This document shows positions 11,299 to 20,459 of a stretch of 64,000 nt of DNA, piece by piece. The position numbers and the translations under genes were made by a program. The stretch's first letter is position 1. Each line of letters begins with the position of its first letter. Under the pieces are notes generated by a model. It was given only the letters and a program-made list of their open reading frames with translations, did no database searches and was not told the DNA's origin. The stretch is from positions 186,001-250,000 of the forward strand of contig JALHMT010000005.1 in assembly GCA_022843905.1 (NCBI GenBank), given 5' to 3'. The stretch comes from Rubrivivax sp. (GTDB lineage Bacteria; Pseudomonadota; Gammaproteobacteria; Burkholderiales; Burkholderiaceae_C).

Positions 11299-12831
11299 TC
11301 AGCCGGACAGGCTCGAGCGCATCAATTCGATGAGGTCGCTGGCGCGCAGCGCGACTGTGCCGGGTCGGTGCTGCAGCACCTCGTCAGCGGCGTGGCCGTG
11401 CAGCCAGACCGACGATACGGTGGCGGACATCGTGGCGTCCCTGGCAGGCAGTGGGGCCGATGCCCAGGTTCCGCCGATCCAGCCGGCCAGCACGTCGCCG
11501 GTGCCGGCCGTCGCAAGCAGGGCGTTGCCCGTGAGGTTGATGACCGGGGGGCCGAGCGGACCCGCGATCACGCTGCCGGACCCCTTCAGCACGACAACGC
11601 AGCCGAAGGTCTCGGCGATCTGTCGCGCGGCGGCCAGACGGTCGGCCTGCACCTGAGCCGCGCTGCATCCCAGCAGCCGTGCAGCTTCCAGCGGGTGCGG
11701 CGTCAGCACGGTGGACAGTCCTCGCCGGGCGCGTGTCTTCAGCAAGCTGGCCAACATGACGTCCGCTGCCACGGCGTTCAACGCATCGGCGTCGAGAACC
11801 AATCGCTGCGCATGGCTCAGCAAGGGCGGCAGGGCGGCTGCAACGGCGCTGCCGCCGCCGCAGCCGCACACCACCGTGGCGGACCGCAGGGTGGCCGGAG
11901 GCGAAAGCCACCATCGATGTCGGCCCATCAACTCCGGATGCCACGGCGTCAGCAACGGTGCGTCGGCGTCCAATGGGCAGCAATACACACGACCTGCGCC
12001 AGCGGCCAGGGCCGCCTGGGAAGCCAGCCATGCGGCACCCGTCATGCCGAGGTCGCCGCCCACGACCGCGACATCGCCGAAGCTCCCCTTGTGACTGGCG
12101 TGGCGTCGCAAGGCCCATGGGCTGCGCAGCGACTCCAGGGACGGCACCACGGCGGCCGCGGCCTCGACGTCCTCGCCGGTCGGTTCGATGCCCAGGGTGT
12201 CGAGCCAGGCCTGCCCGGCATGGTCGCGCCCTGCGGCAGTGAAAAGGCCGGGCTTGAGCGTCAGCAGGCACAGCGTGTGGTCGGCGCGAATCACGGCCGC
12301 ACCGGTGGGCTGTCCGGTTTCGCCGTGCAATCCCGACGGCAGATCGATGGCCAGACACCTGGCCGGCTGACGGCCGGACCAGTGCACGGCGGCAGCAAGT
12401 TCGCCCTGCATCGCGCGCGTGGCGCCCAGACCCAGCAGGGCATCGACGATCAGGTCTTCGCGCCCGAGCGGCGCTCCCGGCGGGCCGCTGTCGATCTGCA
12501 AGCCTGCCGCCCTGGCGCGCTGCAAGGCCGCTTCGGCATCGAGTGGTCGGGCTGTCGGCGAGGCGACCAGGTGGACACGCACGGTCTTCCCGGCGCCATG
12601 CAGCACGGTCGCGGCGACCAGTCCGTCGCCACCGTTGTTGCCTGGCCCCACCAGGACGGTCACCTCACGGGCATGCGGCGCGACCGCCATCGCGAGTCGG
12701 GCCGCGGCCGTGCCTGCCCGTTGCATCAGCGCGCCGGGAACGTGGGCGGCCAGGGCGCGTGCCTCGATCGCCCGGCTCCGCGTCGTGTCGAACATCTTCC
12801 AAGGGCCGTTGTCCGTCGAGACGCGCCGCAT
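11299..12831 (-). CDS. nnr: Bifunctional NAD(P)H-hydrate epimerase / ADP-dependent dehydratase
   Basis: This enzyme repairs hydrated NADH and NADPH: the N-terminal YjeF domain epimerises R- and S-NAD(P)HX and the C-terminal carbohydrate-kinase-like domain dehydrates the S form using ADP. The first domain shows GPGNNGGDG near residue 63 (VLVGPGNNGGDGL). The second shows GGDLGMTGA, a TPHPLEAARLLG stretch, and the nucleotide-binding GTGDVLAGWIGG near the C-terminus. The 510-residue length is right for the fused form. The ATG at 12831 begins four bases after dadA ends. It is the last gene of a minus-strand operon amidase-dadA-nnr and converges on rnr. Confidence 0.95.
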   Translation of the reverse strand: MRRVSTDNGPWKMFDTTRSRAIEARALAAHVPGALMQRAGTAAARLAMAVAPHAREVTVLVGPGNNGGDGLVAATVLHGAGKTVRVHLVASPTARPLDAEAALQRARAAGLQIDSGPPGAPLGREDLIVDALLGLGATRAMQGELAAAVHWSGRQPARCLAIDLPSGLHGETGQPTGAAVIRADHTLCLLTLKPGLFTAAGRDHAGQAWLDTLGIEPTGEDVEAAAAVVPSLESLRSPWALRRHASHKGSFGDVAVVGGDLGMTGAAWLASQAALAAGAGRVYCCPLDADAPLLTPWHPELMGRHRWWLSPPATLRSATVVCGCGGGSAVAAALPPLLSHAQRLVLDADALNAVAADVMLASLLKTRARRGLSTVLTPHPLEAARLLGCSAAQVQADRLAAARQIAETFGCVVVLKGSGSVIAGPLGPPVINLTGNALLATAGTGDVLAGWIGGTWASAPLPARDATMSATVSSVWLHGHAADEVLQHRPGTVALRASDLIELMRSSLSG

Positions 12832-12835
12832 CAGC

Positions 12836-14125
12836 TCAGCCCCAGCGTTGCAGGTTCAAGCCGGCGGTGTCGATGGGTGCCGGGCGTCCGGCCACCAGGT
12901 CGGCCAACAGGCGTGCCGAGCCGCAGGACAGCGCCCAGCCGCTCGACCCGTGTCCGAGGTTGAGCCACACGCCGGCCTGTGCCGTGGCGCACACCAGCGG
13001 TGGGCCATCGGGCAGCATCGGCCGCGCACCTTTCCAGGCCTGTGCCTTGTGGGTGGCGACCACGCCGGGGTACCAGTCGTCCAGCACACGGTACAGGGTC
13101 TGCAGGGCCCGGGCGTTCATGGTGGAGACGCTGCCGCCCAGCTCGGCACTGCCTGCGACGCGCACCCGCTCGCCCAGGCGACTGATCGCGACCTTGTACT
13201 TCTCGTCCATCACGGCCGATCTTGGACCCATGTCGGGGTGTCCGTCCAGGTGCCGCAGAGGCGCGGTGATGGAGTAGCCGAAAACCGGCGCGATGGGCAG
13301 TTTCAGTCCGAGGGGCGCGAGCAGTTCGGCCGACTGTGGCCCGGCGCAGATCACGACCCCGTCGAAAGGCGCCGGGGCCTCGACTTGCGTGTCGCCTGCG
13401 GCCACGCCGTCGGGCCGGTCGAGCTGCAGCGTGGGCTGGGGGCCGGTGACGATGCGCCTCACCGCGATGTCGAAACGGAAGCTGACGCCCAGCCGCTGTG
13501 CCTCGGCCTTGATGAGATGCGTGAACTGGCGGCAGTTGGCCACCCCGTCGCGTGCCAGGTGGATGGCACCAGCCAGCGGCGTGCCGGCATGCAGGCCGGG
13601 TTCGATCTTTCGTGCACGGGTCGCGTCGATCAGCTCGTAGGCCACGCCCAGCTCACCCAGCAGCTTCAGCCCGCCTTGCGCTGCTGCCAGCTCGCGTTCG
13701 CCGCGCAACAGCACCATGTAGCCTTCTCGTTGCTCGTAGTCGAGTTGCAGTTTGCGCGTCAGGTCCTGCTGCCTCTCGCGGCTGAAGTTGGCCAGGCGCT
13801 GCATGGCCGAGCGATTGCGTTGATGAACTGCCGGGTGGCAGGCGCGCCACCAATGCCACATCCAGGGCAGCTCACGAAGCCAGCTCGTGCCCGAGAAGCG
13901 AACTGCGGCGTGGCCGCTGAAGACCTGCCGCACCACTTTCCACGGCATGCCGGGGGCTGCCCAGGGCGTGACGTAGCCCGGTGCGAGCACGCCGGCGTTG
14001 GCGAAGCTGGTGCCCGAGGCCACGGCCGAGTGACGCTCGTAGACGATGACCTCGTGTCCGTCGGCAGCCAGTTCGTAGGCAGTGGTGACGCCGACCACAC
14101 CGGCGCCGATGACGGCGAAGCGCAA
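12836..14125 (-). CDS. dadA: D-amino acid dehydrogenase small subunit
   Basis: DadA is an FAD-dependent membrane-associated dehydrogenase that oxidises D-amino acids, chiefly D-alanine, to keto acids and ammonia and passes electrons to the respiratory chain. The dinucleotide-binding motif GAGVVG is at residues 7-12, followed by an acidic strand end (VIVYERH). The segment SGTSFANAGVLAPGYVTPWAAPG is diagnostic of DadA, and the C-terminal LGHGSSGWALSCGSARLLADL closes the FAD site. The 429-residue length is normal. One base separates it from the amidase upstream and four from nnr downstream. A second, incomplete FAD oxidoreductase lies at the right edge of the window. Confidence 0.93.
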   Translation of the reverse strand: MRFAVIGAGVVGVTTAYELAADGHEVIVYERHSAVASGTSFANAGVLAPGYVTPWAAPGMPWKVVRQVFSGHAAVRFSGTSWLRELPWMWHWWRACHPAVHQRNRSAMQRLANFSRERQQDLTRKLQLDYEQREGYMVLLRGERELAAAQGGLKLLGELGVAYELIDATRARKIEPGLHAGTPLAGAIHLARDGVANCRQFTHLIKAEAQRLGVSFRFDIAVRRIVTGPQPTLQLDRPDGVAAGDTQVEAPAPFDGVVICAGPQSAELLAPLGLKLPIAPVFGYSITAPLRHLDGHPDMGPRSAVMDEKYKVAISRLGERVRVAGSAELGGSVSTMNARALQTLYRVLDDWYPGVVATHKAQAWKGARPMLPDGPPLVCATAQAGVWLNLGHGSSGWALSCGSARLLADLVAGRPAPIDTAGLNLQRWG

Positions 14126-14126
14126 C

Positions 14127-15530
14127 TCAGCGCACCTGCCGTCGCAACTCGGCTTCGATGCCCAGGCAGACGTCGAGCACGGTGTCGTCGCACATCGCTC
14201 CGGCCCACACCATCAGTCCGACCGGCATCTCGCCGCTCTGCTGGCAGGGCAGCGACAGCGCGCAGCCGTCGAGGAAGTTGACGGCCGAGGGGTTGCGCAG
14301 CAGTCGGCCGTTGGTGGCGAAGAAGGCGGCGTCGTCGTCGACCAGGGGCAGGATCGGCGGCGCCACCATCGGCACGGTGGGCGACAGCATGGCGTCGTAG
14401 CCGTCGAGAAAGTTCTGCATTCTTGCGATCCAGTCGCGCCGCGCGAGGTGCAGGTCGATGTGGTCTGCGGCACCGATGGCTTCCCCGCGGCGGATGCGCA
14501 TTGCCACGCGAGGGTCGTAGTCGGCCTGGCGCGCGCTCAGCCGGTGGCGGTGCCAGGACCAGCTTTCGGCCGCCGCGAAGCCGCCATTGGCTTGCAGCGC
14601 GGCAAGGTGCTTCAAGGGTTCGAGATCGATCTCGTCGATCAGGGCTCCGGCTGCGCTCAAGGTCGACAGGCATCGCTCGAACACCGTCGCCACGACAGGC
14701 TCGAGATCGTCCAGCATCAGGGTGCGGGGTACGGCCAGCCGCAGCGCGGCCAGCGGGCGGTGGCGCAGGACGACCTTGCGAGCGGAGAGGATCTCGTGCA
14801 GCAGCACCGCATCGCGTACCGAGCGGGTGATGGCACAACTGGTGTCCAGCGTGTAGGACAGGGGCACGGCGCCTTCCAGCGGGGTCAGGCGCTGCGTGTT
14901 CTTGAACCCGACCAGTCCCTGCAGCGCGGCGGGAATGCGTATCGAGCCACCGGTATCGGACCCGAGTGCTGCCCAGGCCGCCCCGGCGGCGACAGTCACG
15001 CCGCCCCCCGAGGTCGAGCCGCCGGGTATGCGCGGGGTCGGATCCAGCAACAGAGTGGCCGGATTGGCGGGCGTGCCGTGGTGCGGGTTGAGTCCCACGC
15101 CCGAGTACGCGAATTCGCTCATGTTGGTCTGGCCTGTCAGCGCGGCACCGGCGGCGCGCAGGCGCGCCACGGCCGGCGCGTCGTCGTGCGCCACCGTTTC
15201 GTCTTCGAGCACCTTCGATCCGGCCGTCGTGCAGGCGCCCGCCACGTCAAAGAGATCCTTGATCGACACCGCCAGGCCCGCCAGAGGCGGCAGCGGGGCA
15301 CCGGCGGCGAAGTTGCGGTCGACACCCTCGGCCGTAGCGCGCGCCAGTGTGTCGAAACGTCTCACGTAGGCCCCGCGCGCCTCGGGCAGATCGGCCGAGC
15401 CGAGGCTGACTTCCATCAACTGCCGAGCCGTGCATCGACCGGATTGCAGCGAAGCGCGTGCCTCGGTCAGATCGGGCATGTCGCTGCGTGCTAAACTCAT
15501 TGGGTTTTTCTCGGACAAGGTCTGCGTCAT
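14127..15530 (-). CDS. Amidase (amidase signature family)
   Basis: This 467-residue enzyme belongs to the amidase signature family of Ser-Ser-Lys hydrolases. The triad can be placed at Lys91 (VSIKD), cis-Ser174 (GGSTSGGG) and the nucleophile Ser196 (GSDTGGSIR). It is not assigned as GatA: no gatC or gatB is adjacent. Its partners are dadA and nnr, which suggests it releases an amino acid or ammonia from an amide and that dadA then oxidises a product; that is inference. The substrate cannot be read from the sequence. The ATG at 15530 is chosen as the longest start; ATG at 15500 is an alternative. It is divergent from rpsB. Confidence 0.88.
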   Translation of the reverse strand: MTQTLSEKNPMSLARSDMPDLTEARASLQSGRCTARQLMEVSLGSADLPEARGAYVRRFDTLARATAEGVDRNFAAGAPLPPLAGLAVSIKDLFDVAGACTTAGSKVLEDETVAHDDAPAVARLRAAGAALTGQTNMSEFAYSGVGLNPHHGTPANPATLLLDPTPRIPGGSTSGGGVTVAAGAAWAALGSDTGGSIRIPAALQGLVGFKNTQRLTPLEGAVPLSYTLDTSCAITRSVRDAVLLHEILSARKVVLRHRPLAALRLAVPRTLMLDDLEPVVATVFERCLSTLSAAGALIDEIDLEPLKHLAALQANGGFAAAESWSWHRHRLSARQADYDPRVAMRIRRGEAIGAADHIDLHLARRDWIARMQNFLDGYDAMLSPTVPMVAPPILPLVDDDAAFFATNGRLLRNPSAVNFLDGCALSLPCQQSGEMPVGLMVWAGAMCDDTVLDVCLGIEAELRRQVR

Positions 15531-15690
15531 CTCGCGATGGCCGTGCCGCGTCGGGACGAATCAATCGCGAACCCGGCCACGAAAGGTGTCGCCGAGGTGG
15601 TTGATGCACCGGTGGCAGATGCTCTCTGCCCAAGTGGTCTCCGCCTCGTCGATAAGCGCCGGGATTCTAGACCCAACCTTCGGAGTTCTC

Positions 15691-16431
15691 ATGACTGTCT
15701 CCATGCGTGAAATGCTGGAAGCCGGTGTCCATTTCGGACACCAGACGCGCTTCTGGAATCCCAAGATGGCACCGTACATCTACGGCCATCGCAACAAGAT
15801 CCACATCATCAACCTCGAGAAGACGCAACCGCTCTTCAACGACGGGATGAAGTTCATTCGCCAGCTGGCGGCTCGCCGCGGCACGGTGCTGATGATCGGC
15901 ACCAAGCGCCAGGCGCGAGAGGTGATCGCGATGGAAGCCCAGCGTTGCGGCATGCCTTACGTCGACCAGCGCTGGCTTGGCGGCATGCTGACCAACTTCA
16001 AGACGGTCAAGGGTTCGCTCAAGAAGCTCAAGGAAATGCAGGCGACCAAGGACGCCGGCATGGACGCCATGATCAAGAAGGAAGCGCTGCTGTTCGAGCG
16101 CGAGCTGGTCAAGCTCGAGAAGGACATCGGCGGCATCCAGGACATGAGCGCGCTTCCCGATGCCATGTTCGTCATCGATGTCGGCTACCACAAGATCGCC
16201 GTGGCCGAGGCCAAGAAGCTCGGCATCCCGGTCATCGGCATCGTCGACACCAACCACTCGCCGGTGGGCATCGACTACGTCATTCCTGGCAACGACGATT
16301 CCGCCAAGGCCGTCGCGCTGTATGCGCGCGCTGTGGCCGACGCCGTGCTCGAGGGCAAGGCCAACTCCACTTCCGAAGTGGTGACTGCCGTGGCCGGCAA
16401 CGACGAGTTCGTCGAGGTCAGCGAACAGTGA
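15691..16431 (+). CDS. rpsB: 30S ribosomal protein S2
   Basis: S2 is a late-assembling protein of the 30S subunit. The start [20 protein letters not shown] and the internal [20 protein letters not shown] are the two S2 signatures. The length of 246 residues is usual. The ATG at 15691 follows CGGAG by five bases. About 160 bases separate it from the divergent amidase gene, leaving room for a promoter and a leader, although no convincing hexamer pair was found. It heads the long rpsB-tsf-pyrH-frr-uppS-cdsA-dxr-rseP-bamA gene string. Confidence 0.98.
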   Translation: MTVSMREMLEAGVHFGHQTRFWNPKMAPYIYGHRNKIHIINLEKTQPLFNDGMKFIRQLAARRGTVLMIGTKRQAREVIAMEAQRCGMPYVDQRWLGGMLTNFKTVKGSLKKLKEMQATKDAGMDAMIKKEALLFERELVKLEKDIGGIQDMSALPDAMFVIDVGYHKIAVAEAKKLGIPVIGIVDTNHSPVGIDYVIPGNDDSAKAVALYARAVADAVLEGKANSTSEVVTAVAGNDEFVEVSEQ

Positions 16432-16439
16432 TCACCGGC

Positions 16440-16462
16440 GCACCGGCCTTCACGGCCGGTGC
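16440..16462 (+). promoter_or_regulatory. Stable hairpin between rpsB and tsf
   Basis: GCACCGGCC-TTCAC-GGCCGGTGC is a perfect 9-bp stem with a 5-base loop starting nine bases after the rpsB stop codon. There is no following T run, so a full terminator is unlikely. A partial attenuator or an RNase-processing/stability element that sets the S2:EF-Ts ratio is the likely role, as proposed for other rpsB-tsf operons. That role is inferred from position. Confidence 0.5.
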
Positions 16463-16539
16463 CGCGACGGACCAGCGCCCGGCGGCCGGCTGCCGCGAGG
16501 CGCCGATCGCATTTTTCATGAATTGATCGGAGTTTGAAG

Positions 16540-17460
16540 ATGGCTGCAATCACCGCAAGCATGGTGGCCGAGCTGCGCGGCAAGACCGACGCGCCGATGA
16601 TGGAGTGCAAGAAGGCCCTGACCGAAGCCGAGGGCGACATGGGCCGGGCGGAGGAGATTCTGCGCGTCAAGCTGGGCAACAAGGCCGGCAAGGCGGCGTC
16701 GCGCATCACTGCCGAAGGTGTCATCTCCGCGGCGCTCCAGGGCAGCACGGGTGCGCTGGTCGAGATCAACTGCGAGACGGACTTCGTCTCCAAGAACGAC
16801 TCCTTCCTGGCGTTCACGCAGGCTTGTGCCAGGCTGGTGGCCGAGCACAACCCGGCCGACGTTGCCGCGCTGTCGGCGCTGCCTCATTCGCAGGACGGCT
16901 TCGGCCCAACGGTCGAGGACGTGCGCAAGGGCCTGATCGGCAAGATCGGCGAGAACATGGCCATCCGCCGCTTCAGGCGGTATGCGGGCGGCGGCCAGCT
17001 GGCCAGCTACCTGCATGGCACGCGCATCGGCGTGATGGTCGAGTTCACCGGCGACGAAGTTGCGGCCAAGGACGTGGCGATGCACGTCGCCGCCATGAAG
17101 CCCAAGGCGCTGGCCACGGCCGACGTGCCGGCCGATCTGATCGAGGTCGAACGCCGCGTCGCCGCCGAGAAGGCTGCCGAGGACTCCGCTGCGAACGTGG
17201 CCGCTGGCAAGCCCGCTCAGTCGGCTGAAATCGTTGCCAAACGTGTCGAAGGTTCGGTGCAGAAGTTCCTCAAGGAGGTTTCGCTGCTGAACCAGGCGTT
17301 CGTGAAGAACGACAAGCAGACCGTCGAGCAGATGCTCAAGGAGCGTGCCACCAAGGTCGCGGGCTTCACGCTGTACGTTGTAGGCGAGGGCATCGAGAAG
17401 AAGACCGACGACTTTGCCGCCGAAGTCGCTGCACAGGTGGCTGCCGCCAAGGGCCAGTAA
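16540..17460 (+). CDS. tsf: Translation elongation factor Ts
   Basis: EF-Ts is the guanine nucleotide exchange factor for EF-Tu. The N-terminal UBA-like segment with [16 protein letters not shown], then [10 protein letters not shown] and the core [10 protein letters not shown] (tip that inserts into EF-Tu) are visible. The 306-residue length is normal. The ATG at 16540 was chosen over the TTG six bases upstream because GATCGGAG sits seven bases before it and the product then begins [14 protein letters not shown] as in related proteins. It lies 108 bases after rpsB, with a hairpin between. Confidence 0.98.
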   Translation: MAAITASMVAELRGKTDAPMMECKKALTEAEGDMGRAEEILRVKLGNKAGKAASRITAEGVISAALQGSTGALVEINCETDFVSKNDSFLAFTQACARLVAEHNPADVAALSALPHSQDGFGPTVEDVRKGLIGKIGENMAIRRFRRYAGGGQLASYLHGTRIGVMVEFTGDEVAAKDVAMHVAAMKPKALATADVPADLIEVERRVAAEKAAEDSAANVAAGKPAQSAEIVAKRVEGSVQKFLKEVSLLNQAFVKNDKQTVEQMLKERATKVAGFTLYVVGEGIEKKTDDFAAEVAAQVAAAKGQ

Positions 17461-17538
17461 GCCCTGCCGACGGGAGGTGCGCGCCGCGGCGCGCCTTACA
17501 CTGTCGGTCCTGTCGTTGATGAATCCTGGGGATCCTGA

Positions 17539-18249
17539 ATGCCGGCGTACAAGCGCATCCTGCTCAAGCTCTCGGGCGAAGCCCTGATGGGCGACGACGC
17601 ATACGGCATCAACCGCTCGACCATCGTGCGCATCGTGCGCGAGGTGCAGGAAATCACCAACATGGGCTGCGAGGTGGCCGTCGTCATCGGTGGCGGCAAC
17701 ATCTTCCGTGGTGTGGCCGGCGGTTCAGTGGGCATGGACCGCGCCACCGCCGACTACATGGGCATGCTGGCCACCGTGATGAATTCGCTGGCACTGGCCG
17801 ACACCATGCGGCAGGAGGGCATGACCGCACGCGTGATGTCCGCCATCTCGATCGAACAAGTGGTCGAGCCGTATGTCCGTCCCAAGGCGCTTCAGTACCT
17901 CGAGGAAGGCAAGGTCGTCGTGTTCGCAGCCGGCACCGGCAACCCCTTCTTCACCACCGATACCGCCGCGGCGTTGCGGGGTGCCGAGATGGGAGCCGAG
18001 GTCGTGATGAAGGCGACGAAGGTCGACGGCGTCTACACCGCCGATCCCAAGAAGGATCCGCACGCCACGCGCTACACCCGCATCACGTTCGACGAGGCGA
18101 TCATCAAGAACCTGCAGGTGATGGACGCCACGGCGCTGGCCTTGTGCCGCGACCAGAAGCTGCCCATCAAGGTATTCAGCATATTCAAGGCCGGTGCCCT
18201 CAAGCGCGTGGTGCTCGGCGAAGACGAAGGCACCCTGGTGCACGTTTGA
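17539..18249 (+). CDS. pyrH: UMP kinase
   Basis: PyrH phosphorylates UMP to UDP with ATP and is a hexameric enzyme of the amino acid kinase fold. The motifs [11 protein letters not shown] at the N-terminus, [11 protein letters not shown] near residue 52, the [13 protein letters not shown] loop and [10 protein letters not shown] are all present. The length of 236 residues is normal. The 78-base gap after tsf contains a GC-rich self-complementary stretch (GCGCGCCGCGGCGCGC). frr follows closely, with GAGGAGG overlapping the pyrH stop codon as its ribosome-binding site. Confidence 0.98.
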   Translation: MPAYKRILLKLSGEALMGDDAYGINRSTIVRIVREVQEITNMGCEVAVVIGGGNIFRGVAGGSVGMDRATADYMGMLATVMNSLALADTMRQEGMTARVMSAISIEQVVEPYVRPKALQYLEEGKVVVFAAGTGNPFFTTDTAAALRGAEMGAEVVMKATKVDGVYTADPKKDPHATRYTRITFDEAIIKNLQVMDATALALCRDQKLPIKVFSIFKAGALKRVVLGEDEGTLVHV

Positions 18250-18265
18250 GGAGGCTGTCGTTTCC

Positions 18266-18826
18266 ATGACCATCTCTGACATCCGCAAGACGGCCAACGA
18301 AAAGATGGCCAAGTCCGTCGAAGCTTTCAAGAACGAGCTTCACAAGATCCGCACCGGTCGCGCCCACCCCGGGCTGCTGGATCAGGTGCATGTCGACTAC
18401 TACGGGTCGGCCGTGCCCATCAGCCAGGTGGCCAACGTGACGCTGCTGGACGCACGAACGATCAGCGTGCAGCCCTGGGAAAAGGGCATGGGCGCCAAGA
18501 TCGAGAAGGCCATCCGCGAGTCGGATCTGGGCCTGAACCCCTCTTCCCAGGGCGATCTCATCCGCGTTCCCATGCCCGGCCTGACCGAAGAGCGCCGTCG
18601 CGAACTCACCAAGGTGGTGCGCCACGCCGGGGAAGAGGCCAAGATTGCCGTTCGCAGCGTGCGCCGCGATGCCAACGACCAGCTGAAGAAGTTGCTCAAG
18701 GAAAAGCTGGCCACCGAAGACGAGGAGCGCCGCTCCCAGGACGAGGTGCAGCGGCTGACCGACCGCACGATCGCCGAGATCGACAAGCTGGTGCAAGGCA
18801 AGGAAGCGGAAGTGATGGCCGTCTGA
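18266..18826 (+). CDS. frr: Ribosome recycling factor
   Basis: RRF works with EF-G to split post-termination ribosomes. The 186-residue sequence shows the paired long helices of domain I with the family segment [15 protein letters not shown] and [16 protein letters not shown]. The ATG at 18266 is supported by GAGGAGG about ten bases upstream. A frame extension upstream would overlap pyrH and is not supported. It is followed by uppS after ten bases. Confidence 0.98.
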   Translation: MTISDIRKTANEKMAKSVEAFKNELHKIRTGRAHPGLLDQVHVDYYGSAVPISQVANVTLLDARTISVQPWEKGMGAKIEKAIRESDLGLNPSSQGDLIRVPMPGLTEERRRELTKVVRHAGEEAKIAVRSVRRDANDQLKKLLKEKLATEDEERRSQDEVQRLTDRTIAEIDKLVQGKEAEVMAV

Positions 18827-18836
18827 GGCCCGCCCC

Positions 18837-19607
18837 ATGGCGTCCGACCTTGCCATCGGCGCGGCAATCGCGCAAAGCACCCCACCGGGCACGACCGTGC
18901 CCCGTCACGTCGCCGTCGTGATGGATGGCAATGGCCGATGGGCCAAGCGGCGATACATGCCTCGCTACTTCGGCCACAAGCATGGCGTCGATACGCTGGT
19001 GCGGGCCATCGACCTCTTCGCCGACCGCGGCGTCGAGTACCTCACCGTCTTCGCCTTCAGCTCGGAAAACTGGAAGCGTCCGAGCGACGAGGTGTCGGGC
19101 CTGATGGGCCTGGTGCTGGTGGCGGTATCCAAGTACCTCGACAAGCTGCACCGCGACGGGGTTCGCGTGCGCATCGTGGGCGATCGCTCCAGCGTCAGCG
19201 AGAAGCTGCTGCAGGCCTGGGACCGCGCCGAGAAGCTGACGGAGGGCAACCGCCGCATCACACTGGCCGTGGCCTTCAACTACGGAGGGCGCTGGGACGT
19301 GCTGCAGGCCTGTCGCCAGGCCCTGGCCGAAGGCCTCAAGCCGGAAGACCTGGACGAGGGCGAACTGACCCGCCGCATGGCGTTGGGCTTCGCGCCAGAC
19401 CCCGATCTCTTCATCCGCACGGGCGGCGAAATGCGCATCAGCAACTTCCTGCTGTGGCAGGCCGCGTATTCCGAGCTCTTCTTCACCGATTGCCTTTGGC
19501 CCGACTTCGGCGCCGCCGAGATCGATGCTGCGCTGCGCGCCTACGCTCTGCGCGACCGCCGTTTCGGGGGGGTCGACGCCGACTCTCCGGCCGCGCAGCG
19601 GGCCTGA
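18837..19607 (+). CDS. uppS: Isoprenyl transferase (undecaprenyl diphosphate synthase)
   Basis: UppS is a cytosolic cis-prenyltransferase that condenses isopentenyl diphosphate onto farnesyl diphosphate to make the C55 lipid carrier for peptidoglycan and O-antigen. The pyrophosphate-binding VVMDGNGRWAKRR starts near residue 25, FSSENWKRP lies near 77 and the C-terminal RTGGEMRISNFLLWQ near 197; these are the three main family motifs. The 256-residue length is normal. It is placed between frr and cdsA as in most proteobacteria. Confidence 0.97.
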   Translation: MASDLAIGAAIAQSTPPGTTVPRHVAVVMDGNGRWAKRRYMPRYFGHKHGVDTLVRAIDLFADRGVEYLTVFAFSSENWKRPSDEVSGLMGLVLVAVSKYLDKLHRDGVRVRIVGDRSSVSEKLLQAWDRAEKLTEGNRRITLAVAFNYGGRWDVLQACRQALAEGLKPEDLDEGELTRRMALGFAPDPDLFIRTGGEMRISNFLLWQAAYSELFFTDCLWPDFGAAEIDAALRAYALRDRRFGGVDADSPAAQRA

Positions 19608-19612
19608 CGGCC

Positions 19613-20449
19613 ATGCTCAAGCAGCGCATCATCACCGCCATCGTGCTGCTGGCCATCCTGCTGCCGGCCTTGTTCTCCAGCAGCCCGTGGCCCTTTGCGA
19701 TCGTCACCCTCGTGCTCATCACGGCGGCCGGCTGGGAGTGGGGCCGGTTGAACGATGCGCCGGGCCTGGGCTCGTGGGTGCTGGGTGGCTTGCTCGCGCT
19801 GGGCTGTGCCGGTGCACTGGCTGCTCACTGGACGACCCAGGCGCCGGACTCGGCGTGGTGGTTGGCAGCCGTGCTCTGGGGGCTGGGCGCGACCTTCGCC
19901 TTGCGCGGCGGCCCGAAGGCCTGGCCGCGACTGCCCAGGTCCCTGCGCTGGGTGATCGGCCTCGTGATGTTGTGGGCCGCCTGGCTGGCGCTGAGTCAGT
20001 CCCGGGCACTCGGCCTGAATTTCGTGCTGTCGGTGTTCGCCCTGGTCTGGGCGGCCGACATCGCCGCCTATGCCGGCGGGCGAGCCTTTGGCCGGAACAA
20101 GCTCGCACCCACGGTCAGTCCGGGCAAGACCTGGGAGGGAGCCATCACCGGCACGGCCGCGGTACTGTTGCTGGCCGCCGCATGGATCGCTGCAGACCGC
20201 GCGTACGCCGCTGAGGCCCCCAGTCTGTACACGCTGCTGGTGAGCCATCTGGGCTGGCCGTCCACGCTGCTGGCCTTGCTGTGCCTGGCGGCCATGAGCG
20301 TGGTCGGAGACCTTGTCGAGTCGCTCGTCAAGCGTGCTGCCGGGGCCAAGGACAGCAGCGGACTGCTGCCCGGCCATGGGGGCGTGCTCGACCGCGTCGA
20401 TGCCTTGCTGCCGGTGTTCCCGTTGGCGCTGGCGCTCGCATCGCTCTGA
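19613..20449 (+). CDS. cdsA: Phosphatidate cytidylyltransferase
   Basis: CdsA makes CDP-diacylglycerol from phosphatidate and CTP at the inner membrane and supplies all phospholipid synthesis. The protein has 278 residues with about seven hydrophobic segments, the conserved VSPGKTWEG loop and the C-terminal signature running from SLVKRAAGAKDS through LPGHGGVLDRVDA. The ATG at 19613 is five bases after the uppS stop. A longer in-frame extension overlaps uppS and lacks similarity to the family. Confidence 0.96.
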   Translation: MLKQRIITAIVLLAILLPALFSSSPWPFAIVTLVLITAAGWEWGRLNDAPGLGSWVLGGLLALGCAGALAAHWTTQAPDSAWWLAAVLWGLGATFALRGGPKAWPRLPRSLRWVIGLVMLWAAWLALSQSRALGLNFVLSVFALVWAADIAAYAGGRAFGRNKLAPTVSPGKTWEGAITGTAAVLLLAAAWIAADRAYAAEAPSLYTLLVSHLGWPSTLLALLCLAAMSVVGDLVESLVKRAAGAKDSSGLLPGHGGVLDRVDALLPVFPLALALASL

Positions 20450-20459
20450 GCACACGCCG

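Noticed and set aside
14127-15530. Assignment of the amidase as GatA
   Set aside because: The signature is shared by all amidases, gatB and gatC are not adjacent, and the partners are dadA and nnr.
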